Assembly: GCA_963205165.1 (NCBI GenBank)
Contig: CAUJJX010000143.1
Coordinates: forward strand, 1-32,402
Direction of reading: 5' to 3'
Origin: Pseudomonadota bacterium
GTDB lineage: Bacteria > Pseudomonadota > Gammaproteobacteria > Burkholderiales > Ga0077523
Length of the DNA: 32,402 nucleotides
Shown here: positions 8,917 to 23,167 of the stretch, one piece after another
How positions within the stretch are numbered: position 1 is the stretch's first letter
How the letters are laid out: the number at the start of each line of letters is the position of its first letter
The notes under the pieces: generated by a model
What the model was told of the DNA's origin: nothing
Database searches by the model: none
What the model saw: only the letters and a program-made list of their open reading frames with translations
Program-made: the position numbers and the translations under genes

Positions 8917-9840
8917 TTACCACTTGATGTTCTTGCGCAGGCGATAGCGGATCAGGATCGCGACGCCGTTCATCGACAGCGTCATGATGACCAGGACCAG
9001 GCCAGCCGCTGCCGCATTCTCGTGAAATCCCGCTTCCGGCCTGGAGGTCCAGTTGAACATCTGGATCGGCATGACGGTGAACGGCGACGTCAGCCATTCG
9101 AAGGATACGTAGGGAAACTCGATGCCGACCGGCGCCGGTGGCAGGAACGCAATGAACGTAAGCGCCCCGATCGTGATGATCGGCGCTGTCTCGCCGATCG
9201 CGCGGGCCATGCCGATGATGATGCCGGTCATGATCCCGGGCGCGGAGTACGGAAGGATGTGGTCCGCGGTCGTCTGCCACTTCGTCGCGCCGAGCGCGTA
9301 GGCCCCCTCCCTGATCGCCCCGGGAATCGACCGGATGGATTCGCGCGTCGAGACGATCACGACCGGCAGGATCAGGAGGGCCAGCGTGAGACCTGCCGAC
9401 AGGATGCTCTGACCGAATCCGAACTGGTAGACGAACAACCCGAGCGCCAGGAGGCCGTAGACGATCGAGGGGACGCCCGCGAGGTTCGTCACGTTGATCT
9501 CGATGACATCGGTCACCCAGTTCTTCGGCGCGTACTCCTCGAGATAGACGGCAGCGGCAATGCCCAGCGGGATCGCGGCTGCGGCGGTCACCAGCATCAC
9601 GAGCGTCGTCCCGACCCACGCGGAAAGGATGCCGGCGTTTTCCGGGCGGCGCGACGGAAAATGCGTGAAGAAGTCCAGCGACAGGCGCGGCAAGCCATCG
9701 ATCGCCATGCCCACGAAGAGTGCGGCGAAGGTAAACACGCCAATCATGAGCGCGAGGAGACCGCCCAGCGCGAACAGCGAATCCCGCCGCTTGTGGCGCG
9801 CGATCAGGTCGCGGATTTCATTGACGTCCTGTTTCAGCAT
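8917..9840 (-). CDS. pstA: phosphate ABC transporter permease PstA
   Basis: Inner-membrane permease that pairs with PstC to form the phosphate channel. The 307 residues show about six hydrophobic helices and the permease EAA-like loop EGAYALGATKWQT that docks on PstB. The segment MARAIGETAPIITIGA is typical of PstA. The ATG at 9840 comes one base after the pstC stop (TGA-C-ATG), so translation is coupled. Confidence 0.96.
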   Translation of the reverse strand: MLKQDVNEIRDLIARHKRRDSLFALGGLLALMIGVFTFAALFVGMAIDGLPRLSLDFFTHFPSRRPENAGILSAWVGTTLVMLVTAAAAIPLGIAAAVYLEEYAPKNWVTDVIEINVTNLAGVPSIVYGLLALGLFVYQFGFGQSILSAGLTLALLILPVVIVSTRESIRSIPGAIREGAYALGATKWQTTADHILPYSAPGIMTGIIIGMARAIGETAPIITIGALTFIAFLPPAPVGIEFPYVSFEWLTSPFTVMPIQMFNWTSRPEAGFHENAAAAGLVLVIMTLSMNGVAILIRYRLRKNIKW

Positions 9841-9841
9841 G

Positions 9842-10816
9842 TCAGTAGGCCTGTCGGTACTTGCGCTTGAGCACGTGGCCGAGGATGTTGAAGGCCAGCG
9901 TCAGCATCATCAGGGTGAGTCCGGCCGCGAAGATGGTCTGATATCCGATGGAACCATGCGGCAGGTCACCCAGCGCGACCTGCACGATGTATGCAGTGAT
10001 CGTGGCCGCCGGCTCGAGCGGATTCCACGTCAGATTTGGCTGCATGCCCGCTGCGACCGCCAGGATCATCGTCTCGCCAACCGCGCGCGAGATGCCCAGG
10101 ATGTAAGCCGCGGCGATCCCCGAAAACGCCGCAGGCGTGACGACCCTGATGGCGGTCTGGAAGCGCGTGGCCCCCATGGCGTAGGACCCCTCGCGCATGC
10201 TCATCGGCACCGACCGCATCGCGTCTTCGGACAGCGAACTGACGTACGGGATGATCATGATGCCCATCACCAGCCCGGCCGACAGAAGATTGAAACCCGG
10301 CAGTTCCGGCATGAGGTACTGGAGCGCCGGGGTCACGTACAGGAGTGCGAAGTACCCGTAGACGACCGTGGGGACGCCACCCAGCAGTTCCAGAAACGGC
10401 TTCGCGATCTCGCGGAGCGAAAAGGGCGCGAATTCGGACAGGTAGATGGCGATGATCGTCCCGAGCGGAATCGCCACGAGCAGCGCGACCAGGGAACTGA
10501 CGAGCGTCCCGGAAAGCAGAACCATGATGCCGTAGTGCGCATCGTCGAAGAGCGGCGTCCACTGGGTATCGGTCAGGAAATCCCACATGGAAACGTGCCG
10601 GAAGAATTGCACCGACTCCGACACGAGCACGTACACGATGCCGAGGGTGACGAACACCGAGAAGAGCGCCGCGAACAGCAGCATGCCTTCGATGATTCGT
10701 TCCTTCACATGGCGCGAGGCTCGGCGTTGCAGGCGTTCGCTGACGTGCAGATGCGCGGAAGGGGTGTTCACTGTTGGATCATCGACCCGGTGCCGTCTCG
10801 CCGATGGCGGGGACAC
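9842..10816 (-). CDS. pstC: phosphate ABC transporter permease PstC
   Basis: Second membrane subunit of the phosphate importer. About six hydrophobic helices are visible, with the EAA-like loop EGSYAMGATRFQT and the conserved ISRAVGETMILAVAAG stretch. The start is uncertain. The longest frame begins with a TTG at 10831 that lies in the T run of the upstream terminator. I prefer the GTG at 10816, which has a GGAG five bases upstream (324 residues). Another GTG at 10771 (VNTPSAHLH) has no ribosome site but would give a more typical N-terminus. pstC is separated from pstS by two strong hairpins, so it is probably expressed below pstS. Confidence 0.94.
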   Translation of the reverse strand: MSPPSARRHRVDDPTVNTPSAHLHVSERLQRRASRHVKERIIEGMLLFAALFSVFVTLGIVYVLVSESVQFFRHVSMWDFLTDTQWTPLFDDAHYGIMVLLSGTLVSSLVALLVAIPLGTIIAIYLSEFAPFSLREIAKPFLELLGGVPTVVYGYFALLYVTPALQYLMPELPGFNLLSAGLVMGIMIIPYVSSLSEDAMRSVPMSMREGSYAMGATRFQTAIRVVTPAAFSGIAAAYILGISRAVGETMILAVAAGMQPNLTWNPLEPAATITAYIVQVALGDLPHGSIGYQTIFAAGLTLMMLTLAFNILGHVLKRKYRQAY

Positions 10817-10828
10817 GCGAGCTCCGGT

Positions 10829-10862
10829 CAAAAATGAATGGGGAGGGCAGCGATGCCCTCCC
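10829..10862 (-). terminator. intrinsic terminator or attenuator between pstS and pstC
   Basis: On the minus strand a perfect 9-bp stem (10854-10862 with 10841-10849, GGGAGGGCA/TGCCCTCCC) with a 4-base loop is followed by CATTCATTTTTGA, a T-rich tail. It sits about 35-70 bases after the pstS stop and just before pstC. It should end most pstS transcripts and let a fraction read through into pstC-A-B. Confidence 0.8.
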
Positions 10863-10867
10863 GACGA

Positions 10868-10885
10868 CGGGCCGGGACCGGCCCG
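10868..10885 (-). other. second GC hairpin after pstS
   Basis: An inverted repeat CGGGCCGG/CCGGCCCG with a 2-base centre lies between the pstS stop and the terminator. It has no T tail of its own. It may protect the 3' end of a pstS-only mRNA from exonucleases. Confidence 0.55.
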
Positions 10886-10896
10886 CTTCCGCGATA

Positions 10897-11910
10897 TTAG
10901 AGCTTAGCTTCGAGCTTCAGAAGCTCTTCGATGGTGAGACCGACCTTGTTCTCGCCACCGAACTTCGTACCGAGCACCTTCTTCTCGATCATGTCGAGAT
11001 TGGCCGTGTAGACCTTGGCGGGCAGCGGAACGTACTTCACCTCGCGGATCAGCTTGTCGGCATTCTTCATGTAGTACTGAATGAACTCCTTGATCTCCGG
11101 ACGGACCAGGGACTTCGCGTTCACATAGATGAAGATCGGGCGGGCGAGCGGCTGGTACGTGCCATCGATCACGGATTCCATCGACGGAAGCACCGGCTTG
11201 CCTGTCTTGGGATTGACGATCGGCAGCGCCTTCAGCTTGTCCTTGTTCTCGGCGTAGTAGGCGTAGCCGAAATAGCCGAGGCCGTTGGCGTCGCGGGCAA
11301 CGCCCTGCACGAGAATGTTGTCGTCTTCGGCGGCCGTGAAGTCACCGCGGCTCGCCTTGGAACGCCCGTTGATGGCTTCGGTGAAGTAGTCGAACGTGCC
11401 CGAATCGGATCCGGCGCCGAAGAGCTTCAGCGTCTCGTCGGGCCAGGCACCGTTGACCTGCTTCCACTTCGTGATCTTGGCCTGCGCCGCCGGCTCCCAC
11501 ATCTTGCGGAGTTCGGCAACGGTGATCGACTTGAGCCAGTCGTTCTTCGGGTTGATCACGACGGTCAGTGCGTCGAAGGCGACAGGCAGTTCGATGTACT
11601 GCACGCCGGCCTTGCGGCACTCCTCCATCTCGCGGGCCAGGATCGGCCGCGAAGCGTTCGAGAAGTCGGTCTCGCCACGGCAGAACTTCTTGAAGCCGCC
11701 ACCCGTTCCGGAGATGCCGACCGTGACGCGAACCTTGCCGCGCTTCGATTGCTGGAAGTCTTCGGCAACCGCCTCGGTGATCGGAAACACCGTGGACGAT
11801 CCGTCGACCTTGACGGTTTCCTGCGAGAACGCGATGGAAGGCTGCAGCGCCAGCAAGGCTGCGGCTGCAGCGCTGACGGCGAGCACGGGATGAAGGGAGG
11901 ACTTGCGCAT
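10897..11910 (-). CDS. pstS: phosphate ABC transporter substrate-binding protein PstS
   Basis: Periplasmic phosphate-binding protein that delivers phosphate to PstCA. I start it at the ATG at 11910 (MRKSSLHPVLAVSAAAA) because AGGAG lies 7 bases upstream and the product then opens with a Sec signal peptide (cleavage likely after AFS, about residue 29). The frame is open up to 12003 but that extension has no ribosome site and would cover the promoter. The 337 residues contain the phosphate-binding loops DGSSTVFP, GISGTGGGFKKF, NASRPI and GSDSGTFDYFTEAI. It is the first pst gene, with a PhoB-box-like promoter in front and a terminator behind. Confidence 0.95.
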   Translation of the reverse strand: MRKSSLHPVLAVSAAAAALLALQPSIAFSQETVKVDGSSTVFPITEAVAEDFQQSKRGKVRVTVGISGTGGGFKKFCRGETDFSNASRPILAREMEECRKAGVQYIELPVAFDALTVVINPKNDWLKSITVAELRKMWEPAAQAKITKWKQVNGAWPDETLKLFGAGSDSGTFDYFTEAINGRSKASRGDFTAAEDDNILVQGVARDANGLGYFGYAYYAENKDKLKALPIVNPKTGKPVLPSMESVIDGTYQPLARPIFIYVNAKSLVRPEIKEFIQYYMKNADKLIREVKYVPLPAKVYTANLDMIEKKVLGTKFGGENKVGLTIEELLKLEAKL

Positions 11911-11950
11911 CACGAATCTCCTGGAAAGGGCATTGATCGACAGCGCGCGA

Positions 11951-11984
11951 AGTGTAGGCGGACATTGTGACACTTTCATTGCAA
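11951..11984 (-). promoter_or_regulatory. Pho-box-like promoter of pstS
   Basis: On the minus strand TTGCAAT-GAAA-GTGTCAC (11967-11984) resembles the PhoB direct repeat CTGTCAT-N4-CTGTCAC: the promoter-proximal half matches 6 of 7, the distal half 4 of 7, and the spacer is A-rich. A TACACT -10-like element (11951-11956) lies 10 bases downstream, the spacing at which a Pho box replaces the -35. The leader would be about 35 bases. PhoB control is inferred from this and from the gene's function. Confidence 0.6.
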
Positions 11985-12058
11985 CTTCCGCCGACCCGAC
12001 CATGCCTCGCGCGACAGCCCTCTCCCTTGCGCCGTGATGCGCCCTTCGCGACGGCTCC

Positions 12059-13414
12059 TCAGGGCGTCGCCACCTTACCGATCACGGCAGCCAGCTCCTC
12101 TGCGAGGCCGCGGACGCGCCCCTCTTCCTCGCCCTCGACCATGACCCGTACGACCGGCTCGGTACCGGATGGACGCAGCAGCACGCGGCCGCGTCCGGCC
12201 AGCCGCTGTTCGATGTCGGCCAGGGCAGGTGCGACGCTGGGATCGCCCTTCAGGTCGAAGCCGCGGCGCATCGGCACGTTGATCAGCACCTGCGGCAGGA
12301 GGCTCAGGTCGCGACAGGCATCCGCCAGGGATTCTCCGGAAATCGCCAGAGCATTCAGAACCTGGAGGCCGGAAATGAGGCCGTCACCGGTCGTGTGCTT
12401 GTCGAGGCAGACGATGTGGCCGGAGCCCTCACCGCCCAGCGTCCAGCCCCGCGCCATGAGGAGTTCGAGGACATATCGGTCACCGACGGACGAGCGCGCG
12501 AAGGGAATGCCGAGCCGGCCGAGCGCCTGCTCCATCCCGAAGTTCGTCATGACAGTCCCGACGACGCCACCGTCCAGACGCCCTTCGAGCTTCCGGTTGC
12601 GGGCGATCACGTAGAGCAGCTGGTCGCCGTCGTAGATGCGACCTGTCGCGTCCACCATGATGAGTCGGTCACCGTCGCCGTCCAGCGCAAGCCCGATGTC
12701 CGCGCCGTGCTCGACGACCTTGGCTGCGAGAAACCCCGGGTGCGTTGCGCCGCAGCCGGCGTTGATGTTGATACCGTCCGGGTGGTTGCCCACCTCGATG
12801 ACCTCGGCACCGAGTTCGTGGAGTACCGGGCCGGCGACGTGGTAGGCGGCGCCGTTGGCGGCATCCACCACGATCTTCATGCCTCGGAGGTCACGGTCGG
12901 TGGGGAAGGTGCTCTTGCAGAACTCGATGTAACGACCGTCGGCGTCGAGAACGCGGCGTGCCTTGCCGAGTTGCGCCGAGGGCTTGCAGTGCATGGGCGC
13001 GTCCAGGCGTTCTTCGATGCGGCGCTCGACCTCGTCCGGAAGCTTGTGACCGTTCGCGCCGAAGAACTTGATCCCGTTGTCGTCGTACGGGTTGTGGGAG
13101 GCACTGATCACGACGCCAGCCGACAGGCGCAGGGCCCGCGTCAGGTAGGAGATCGCGGGCGTCGGCATCGGGCCTGCAAGCCATACATCCACGCCGGCCG
13201 CCGCGAGCCCCGCCTGCAGCGCCGACTCGAGCAGGTATCCGGAGATCCGGGTGTCCTTGCCGATCAGCACGGCCGCGTGGGACCCGGGAGGTGCTTCCTT
13301 CGAGAGGACCTCGCCGGCGGCGAAGCCGAGATGCATCACGACTTCCGGGGTGATCGGCGCTTCCCCGACCTTGCCGCGCACACCGTCCGTTCCGAAGTAT
13401 TTTCTAGCGCTCAT
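12059..13414 (-). CDS. glmM: phosphoglucosamine mutase
   Basis: Converts glucosamine 6-phosphate to glucosamine 1-phosphate on the route to UDP-N-acetylglucosamine for peptidoglycan and lipopolysaccharide. The 451 residues have the phosphoserine loop [18 protein letters not shown] (phosphorylated serine S106), the metal-binding DGDGDR, the sugar-binding loop GGEGSGH and the C-terminal phosphate-binding [15 protein letters not shown]. The ATG at 13414 lies upstream of the folP stop (11-base overlap), so the two genes are coupled. Confidence 0.97.
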   Translation of the reverse strand: MSARKYFGTDGVRGKVGEAPITPEVVMHLGFAAGEVLSKEAPPGSHAAVLIGKDTRISGYLLESALQAGLAAAGVDVWLAGPMPTPAISYLTRALRLSAGVVISASHNPYDDNGIKFFGANGHKLPDEVERRIEERLDAPMHCKPSAQLGKARRVLDADGRYIEFCKSTFPTDRDLRGMKIVVDAANGAAYHVAGPVLHELGAEVIEVGNHPDGININAGCGATHPGFLAAKVVEHGADIGLALDGDGDRLIMVDATGRIYDGDQLLYVIARNRKLEGRLDGGVVGTVMTNFGMEQALGRLGIPFARSSVGDRYVLELLMARGWTLGGEGSGHIVCLDKHTTGDGLISGLQVLNALAISGESLADACRDLSLLPQVLINVPMRRGFDLKGDPSVAPALADIEQRLAGRGRVLLRPSGTEPVVRVMVEGEEEGRVRGLAEELAAVIGKVATP

Positions 13415-14282
13415 CGAATGTGTATTCCTTGTCGTTCACCGCCCGCCAGACCTCGAGGGCATCCCGCGTTGGCGCCACGTCGTGCACCCGCACGAGGGTC
13501 GCGCCACGCTCCACGGCCAGAAGCGCGGACGCCACGCTGGCCGATTGCCGGTCGGCCACGTCCCGGTCGACGATCCTTCCGAGAAAGGACTTGCGCGACA
13601 AACCTGCCAGGACCGGCCACCCCATCCGTGAGATTTCGAAAAGCTCGCGCAGCAACCTGAGGTTGTGAAGCGGTGACTTCCCGAAACCGAAGCCGGGGTC
13701 GAGCACGATCCGGTCCCGGGCGATGCCTGCCGCTTCCGCGGCCATTGCCCGGTCGCGCAGAAAGCCGGAGACCTCCGCGACCACGTCGCCGTAGGTCGGG
13801 GCGAGCTGCATCGTCCGGGGCAGTCCCTGCATGTGCATGAGACAAACTGCTGCGTCGCTTTCGGCGACCACCTGAAGGGCGCCGGGCGCCTGCAATGCTC
13901 GCACGTCGTTGATCATGGCCGCGCCCATCCGCAGGACCGAGCGCATCACCTCCGGCTTGCTCGTGTCGACGGACACCGGAACGCGGGACGCCAGGGCGTC
14001 CACGATGGGGGCGACCCGGGCGAGTTCGTCCTGCCAGGAAACGTCGGCCGCCCCGGGACGCGTGGACTCACCGCCGACATCGATGAGGTCCGCCCCTTCG
14101 GCGACGAGTTGCTCAGCGCGAGCCACGGCGTGTCGTACGTCGAAGAACCGACCGCCATCGGAGAAGGAATCGGGTGTGACGTTGACGATTCCCATGACGA
14201 GCGGACGATCGAGAGCGAGCACGAAGGGCCCTGCGCGGAGCGCGCGCCCGGCTGCGGACACTGTTTTCATCGAAGCGGACAT
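13404..14282 (-). CDS. folP: dihydropteroate synthase
   Basis: Joins p-aminobenzoate to dihydropterin pyrophosphate in folate synthesis; it is the target of sulfonamides. Motifs in order: [31 protein letters not shown](V), [18 protein letters not shown] and the final RVHDV. I use the ATG at 14282 ([12 protein letters not shown], 292 residues). A TTG at 14288 and an ATG at 14270 are alternatives, none with a clear ribosome site. A strong ftsH terminator ends only 14 bases upstream. The end overlaps the glmM start. Confidence 0.95.
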   Translation of the reverse strand: MSASMKTVSAAGRALRAGPFVLALDRPLVMGIVNVTPDSFSDGGRFFDVRHAVARAEQLVAEGADLIDVGGESTRPGAADVSWQDELARVAPIVDALASRVPVSVDTSKPEVMRSVLRMGAAMINDVRALQAPGALQVVAESDAAVCLMHMQGLPRTMQLAPTYGDVVAEVSGFLRDRAMAAEAAGIARDRIVLDPGFGFGKSPLHNLRLLRELFEISRMGWPVLAGLSRKSFLGRIVDRDVADRQSASVASALLAVERGATLVRVHDVAPTRDALEVWRAVNDKEYTFDER

Positions 14283-14296
14283 CGGCAAGGCGGAGG

Positions 14297-14332
14297 AAAA
14301 AGAAAAAGGGGTGAGGACATGGCCCTCACCCC
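14297..14332 (-). terminator. intrinsic terminator of ftsH
   Basis: On the minus strand GGGGTGAGG pairs perfectly with CCTCACCCC (14324-14332 with 14308-14316) around a 7-base loop, followed by TTTTTCTTTTT. It lies 28 bases after the ftsH stop. This is the best rho-independent terminator in the window. Confidence 0.92.
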
Positions 14333-14360
14333 TCGAGTACTTCCCTGGCTGCTTCCCGGG

Positions 14361-16256
<1,896 letters not shown>

Positions 16257-16313
16257 GGCATCTCCTTCACTGCGGCTGTACGACGGACGTCGCCCAGCGG
16301 GGTTGGTCCGATT

Positions 16314-16976
16314 CTAATCCCGATTCGTTCCCGCACCGGCCGCGTCGGCAGTGGAAACACCGCGCTTTCCCCGTGCGAGCAGATAGGTTTCCGGGCTGCG
16401 ATCACGCGAGGCATCGGGCTTGCGCACCGCGACTTCGAGGAACGCCTGCCGCATCTGCTTCAGCAGCGCGTCGAACCCTGCACCGTGGAACACCTTGACC
16501 AGCAGCGCTCCCTTCGGACTCAGGAACCGCAACGCGAAATCCAGCGCAAGTTCGGCGAGTCCCGCGACGCCAGCCTGGTCGACGGCCCCGATTCCGGTGA
16601 GGTTGGGGGCCATGTCGGAAAGGACAAGGTCCACCTGGCGTCCGCCGAGCTTGGCCATCACCTCGGCCAGGATCGCGTCGTCGCCGAAGTCGCCCTGGAT
16701 GAACTCGACGCCCCGCAATGGTTCCATCTCGAGGAGGTCGACTGCGATGATCTTCCCGGAGGGCCCGACGGACGCGGCTGCCACCTGCGACCATCCACCA
16801 GGGGTCGCCCCGAGGTCGACGACGACGCTCCCGGGACGCAGGAGATGATCCTTCTCGTTCATCTGCATGAGCTTGAAGGCGGCCCGCGAACGATAGCCTT
16901 CGGCCTTCGCGCGCTTCACGTACGTGTCGTTGACGTGCTCTCGCAGCCATGCGTTGCTGGTCTTAGTGCGCGCCAT
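16314..16976 (-). CDS. rlmE: 23S rRNA (uridine-2'-O) methyltransferase RlmE
   Basis: Methylates the 2'-O of a uridine in the peptidyl-transferase loop of 23S rRNA (U2552 in E. coli) late in 50S assembly. The 220 residues carry the SAM-binding VVVDLGATPGGWSQV and the catalytic K-D-K-E tetrad as K35, D121 (LSDMAPN), K161 (LLVKVFHGAGF) and E196 (SPETYLLARG). It is upstream of ftsH, its usual partner, and its ATG lies only 35 bases from the divergent yhbY start. Length and motifs are normal for the family. Confidence 0.96.
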   Translation of the reverse strand: MARTKTSNAWLREHVNDTYVKRAKAEGYRSRAAFKLMQMNEKDHLLRPGSVVVDLGATPGGWSQVAAASVGPSGKIIAVDLLEMEPLRGVEFIQGDFGDDAILAEVMAKLGGRQVDLVLSDMAPNLTGIGAVDQAGVAGLAELALDFALRFLSPKGALLVKVFHGAGFDALLKQMRQAFLEVAVRKPDASRDRSPETYLLARGKRGVSTADAAGAGTNRD

Positions 16977-17011
16977 TGCCTAAAATTCCACTCCCATCAA
17001 AGGTCCAGCAC

Positions 17012-17359
17012 ATGCCACTCACTCCCACGCAACGCCGCGAACTCAAGGCGCACGCTCATGCACTCTCCGCCGTCGTCATCGTCGGCGGTAACGGTCTCAC
17101 GCCCGCAGTTCTGAAGGAGGTCGACGTCGCGCTGAAGGCACACGGACTGATCAAGATTCAGGTGGCCGGTGAAGATCGCGAGACGCGAGCGCTCATGATG
17201 GACCAGATCTGCTCCGAACTGCAGGCCGAACCCGTGCAATCCATCGGGCGCATGCTCGTTGTCTTTCGTGACTTGCCCGATGCCCCCGCTGCACCGGCAC
17301 CCCGTCCGAAGCGCCGGACACCGCGCGCCACCAAGCGCAGTCTGCAGGGACACGAATGA
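17012..17359 (+). CDS. yhbY: CRM-domain RNA-binding protein, YhbY family
   Basis: Small protein with a single CRM domain that binds pre-50S ribosomal particles in E. coli. The start is the ATG at 17012 (MPLTPTQRRELKAHAHAL), with AAAGG 8 bases upstream, giving 115 residues. A TTG at 16976 in frame would overlap the rlmE start and is not needed. The GGNGLT motif is the CRM-family glycine loop, followed by the domain's alternating helices and strands. A basic Pro-rich tail (from about residue 90) is extra. TAAAAT at 16981-16986 is a possible -10. The gene is divergent from rlmE, which acts on the same ribosomal subunit. Confidence 0.92.
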   Translation: MPLTPTQRRELKAHAHALSAVVIVGGNGLTPAVLKEVDVALKAHGLIKIQVAGEDRETRALMMDQICSELQAEPVQSIGRMLVVFRDLPDAPAAPAPRPKRRTPRATKRSLQGHE

Positions 17360-17389
17360 GTCCGGGGCGGTGCGCGGTGCCTGTCGAGA

Positions 17390-17851
17390 CTACCGCGCGC
17401 TCCGCCCACCCATGATCACCAACCCGATCGCCAGAACACTCTCGATGACATAAAGGATGCTCGCCACGCCGTGCCACGTGGCGAAGCGATCGCGGAACAC
17501 GCTCTCCATCACTTCGCGCGGGAGCGCTTGTTCCTTCAGCCCTGCCAGGATCGGCTGAACGCCGAACTGCCCCGCGACGACGAGCACCGCCATCGCGACG
17601 GCAATCCAGAACACCCCCTGCTTCATGGCGACAAGTCCGGAGCGTCCCACGCGGTACGCCAGGATGTAGACGGCGCACCCGATCCCGACGAAGGCCATCC
17701 CGGTGAAGATGCTTCCCGCGAGGTGGCCCGCGACCACCCTATCGGGCGCGTTGCGGAACAGCAGCGGCGCGACGAGATAGCCGGACACCCACAGGCCGCC
17801 GGCCCACAGTGCGATGGCGATGTCGTGCAGGGCTGCGAGGATGCGGGGCAT
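17390..17851 (-). CDS. DUF4149-like integral membrane protein
   Basis: I recognise the DUF4149 (TMEM205-like) type but no function is established. The product has about four hydrophobic helices: one starting near MPRILAALHDIAIALWAG, with the conserved WAGGLWVSGYLVAPLLF pattern, then FTGMAFVGIGCAVYILAY, VFWIAVAMAVLVVAGQF and the C-terminal ILYVIESVLAIGLVIMG. The loop containing FATWHGVAS is typical. I use the ATG at 17851 (153 residues, family-like). An ATG at 17908 would add 19 polar residues, and neither has a clear ribosome site. It lies between greA and yhbY, converging on yhbY with a 30-base gap. Confidence 0.8.
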   Translation of the reverse strand: MPRILAALHDIAIALWAGGLWVSGYLVAPLLFRNAPDRVVAGHLAGSIFTGMAFVGIGCAVYILAYRVGRSGLVAMKQGVFWIAVAMAVLVVAGQFGVQPILAGLKEQALPREVMESVFRDRFATWHGVASILYVIESVLAIGLVIMGGRSAR

Positions 17852-17987
17852 TCCGGTGGCGGGTTGTGTCGGGCGAATGCCGGGGATTGAACGGCTGGAT
17901 CGACGCATCAGCGGCGGTTCGGACAGCGCGATGCCTCTGACGTTCGGTCAGCGGGCGCCACCAGTACCGATGCCCGCCGCTGTCGCA

Positions 17988-18464
17988 TCAGATGTAGCGG
18001 ACGTCCAGGATCTCGTACTCCTTGATCCCGCCGGGCGCCTGGACTTCGGCGACGTCCCCTGCGGACTTGCCGATCAGGGCCCGCGCGATCGGCGAGCTGA
18101 TCGAGATCTTGCCTTCCTTGATATCGGCCTCGTCGTCCCCGACGATCTGGTACGTCACCTCGCCATTGGACGCGAGATCCTGCAGGTCGACGGTCGCGCC
18201 GAACACGCAGCGGCCGTCGGCGTCCAGGAGCGTCGGATCGATGATCTGGGCGTTGGCCAGCTTGCTCTCGACGTCGGCGATGCGCCCTTCGATGAAGCTC
18301 TGGCGCTCCTTCGCGGCGTCGTACTCGGCGTTCTCGGACAGGTCACCCTGCGCGCGCGCTTCGGCGATGGCCGCAATGACCTTCTGCCGCTCGACGCTCT
18401 TCAGCTGGTGCAGCTCCTGACGAAGCTTCTCGGTGCCGATGACGGTGAGGGGAATCTTTGCCAC
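17988..18464 (-). CDS. greA: transcription elongation factor GreA, GTG start
   Basis: Rescues backtracked RNA polymerase by stimulating cleavage of the nascent RNA 3' end. The 158 residues form the N-terminal coiled coil (about 1-75) with the catalytic tip [10 protein letters not shown]41 and E44, then the C-terminal FKBP-like domain ending [13 protein letters not shown]. The GTG at 18464 is preceded by AGGAG 8 bases upstream. It follows carB by 37 bases, the usual arrangement in this lineage, and could be part of the car transcript. Confidence 0.96.
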   Translation of the reverse strand: MAKIPLTVIGTEKLRQELHQLKSVERQKVIAAIAEARAQGDLSENAEYDAAKERQSFIEGRIADVESKLANAQIIDPTLLDADGRCVFGATVDLQDLASNGEVTYQIVGDDEADIKEGKISISSPIARALIGKSAGDVAEVQAPGGIKEYEILDVRYI

Positions 18465-18501
18465 TGAAATATCTCCTGGATGCGATCGGGCGACCCTGGC
18501 C

Positions 18502-21708
<3,207 letters not shown>

Positions 21709-21786
21709 GGGACTCCGCCGTGATCGGTGACCGGTGCACGATGCCCGGCGCCACCCTCGCGGGCGGCGCGGAGCACCGGCGGCCGA

Positions 21787-22920
<1,134 letters not shown>

Positions 22921-23044
22921 AGTCGAATCCTCGGGAAGACAGCACGGGACCGCGAAATGCGATCCGGGCAATTCGATACGGACTGCTCGGTGGCGGCGCC
23001 CCGATGCGGCAGTTCAACGAAAACGCGGCATCAAGACGTGCCAA

Positions 23045-23073
23045 GCGGGAGGGTGTGTGGACACCACTCCCGC
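23045..23073 (-). promoter_or_regulatory. leader hairpin of carAB
   Basis: GCGGGAG and CTCCCGC (7 bp) continue inward to GGTGT/ACACC (5 bp) with one bulged base and a 4-base loop, so the stem is 12 bp. It starts about 10 bases after the expected carAB transcript start. It has no T tail, so it is not an intrinsic terminator by itself; a regulatory or stabilising role is a guess. Confidence 0.6.
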
Positions 23074-23088
23074 CTGCAAACGGTCCGC

Positions 23089-23118
23089 ATTATAGCGGTG
23101 CAGTGCACCACCCGGCAA
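23089..23118 (-). promoter_or_regulatory. strong sigma-70-like promoter of carAB
   Basis: A perfect TATAAT (23089-23094) has TTGCCG (23113-23118, 4/6) 18 bases upstream on the minus strand. The transcript would start near 23082, giving an untranslated leader of about 160 bases before the carA TTG. The element lies in the 247-base gap between dapB and carA, which holds no convincing gene. It is the best core promoter in the window. Confidence 0.8.
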
Positions 23119-23167
23119 CGCCGAAGACGACGCGCCGCACCCTCGCAGGGCGTCGGGCTGCAGGAAT

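Noticed and set aside
10817-10831. TTG at 10831 as the pstC start
   Set aside because: It lies in the T tail of the upstream terminator and has no ribosome site; the GTG at 10816 has GGAG in place.
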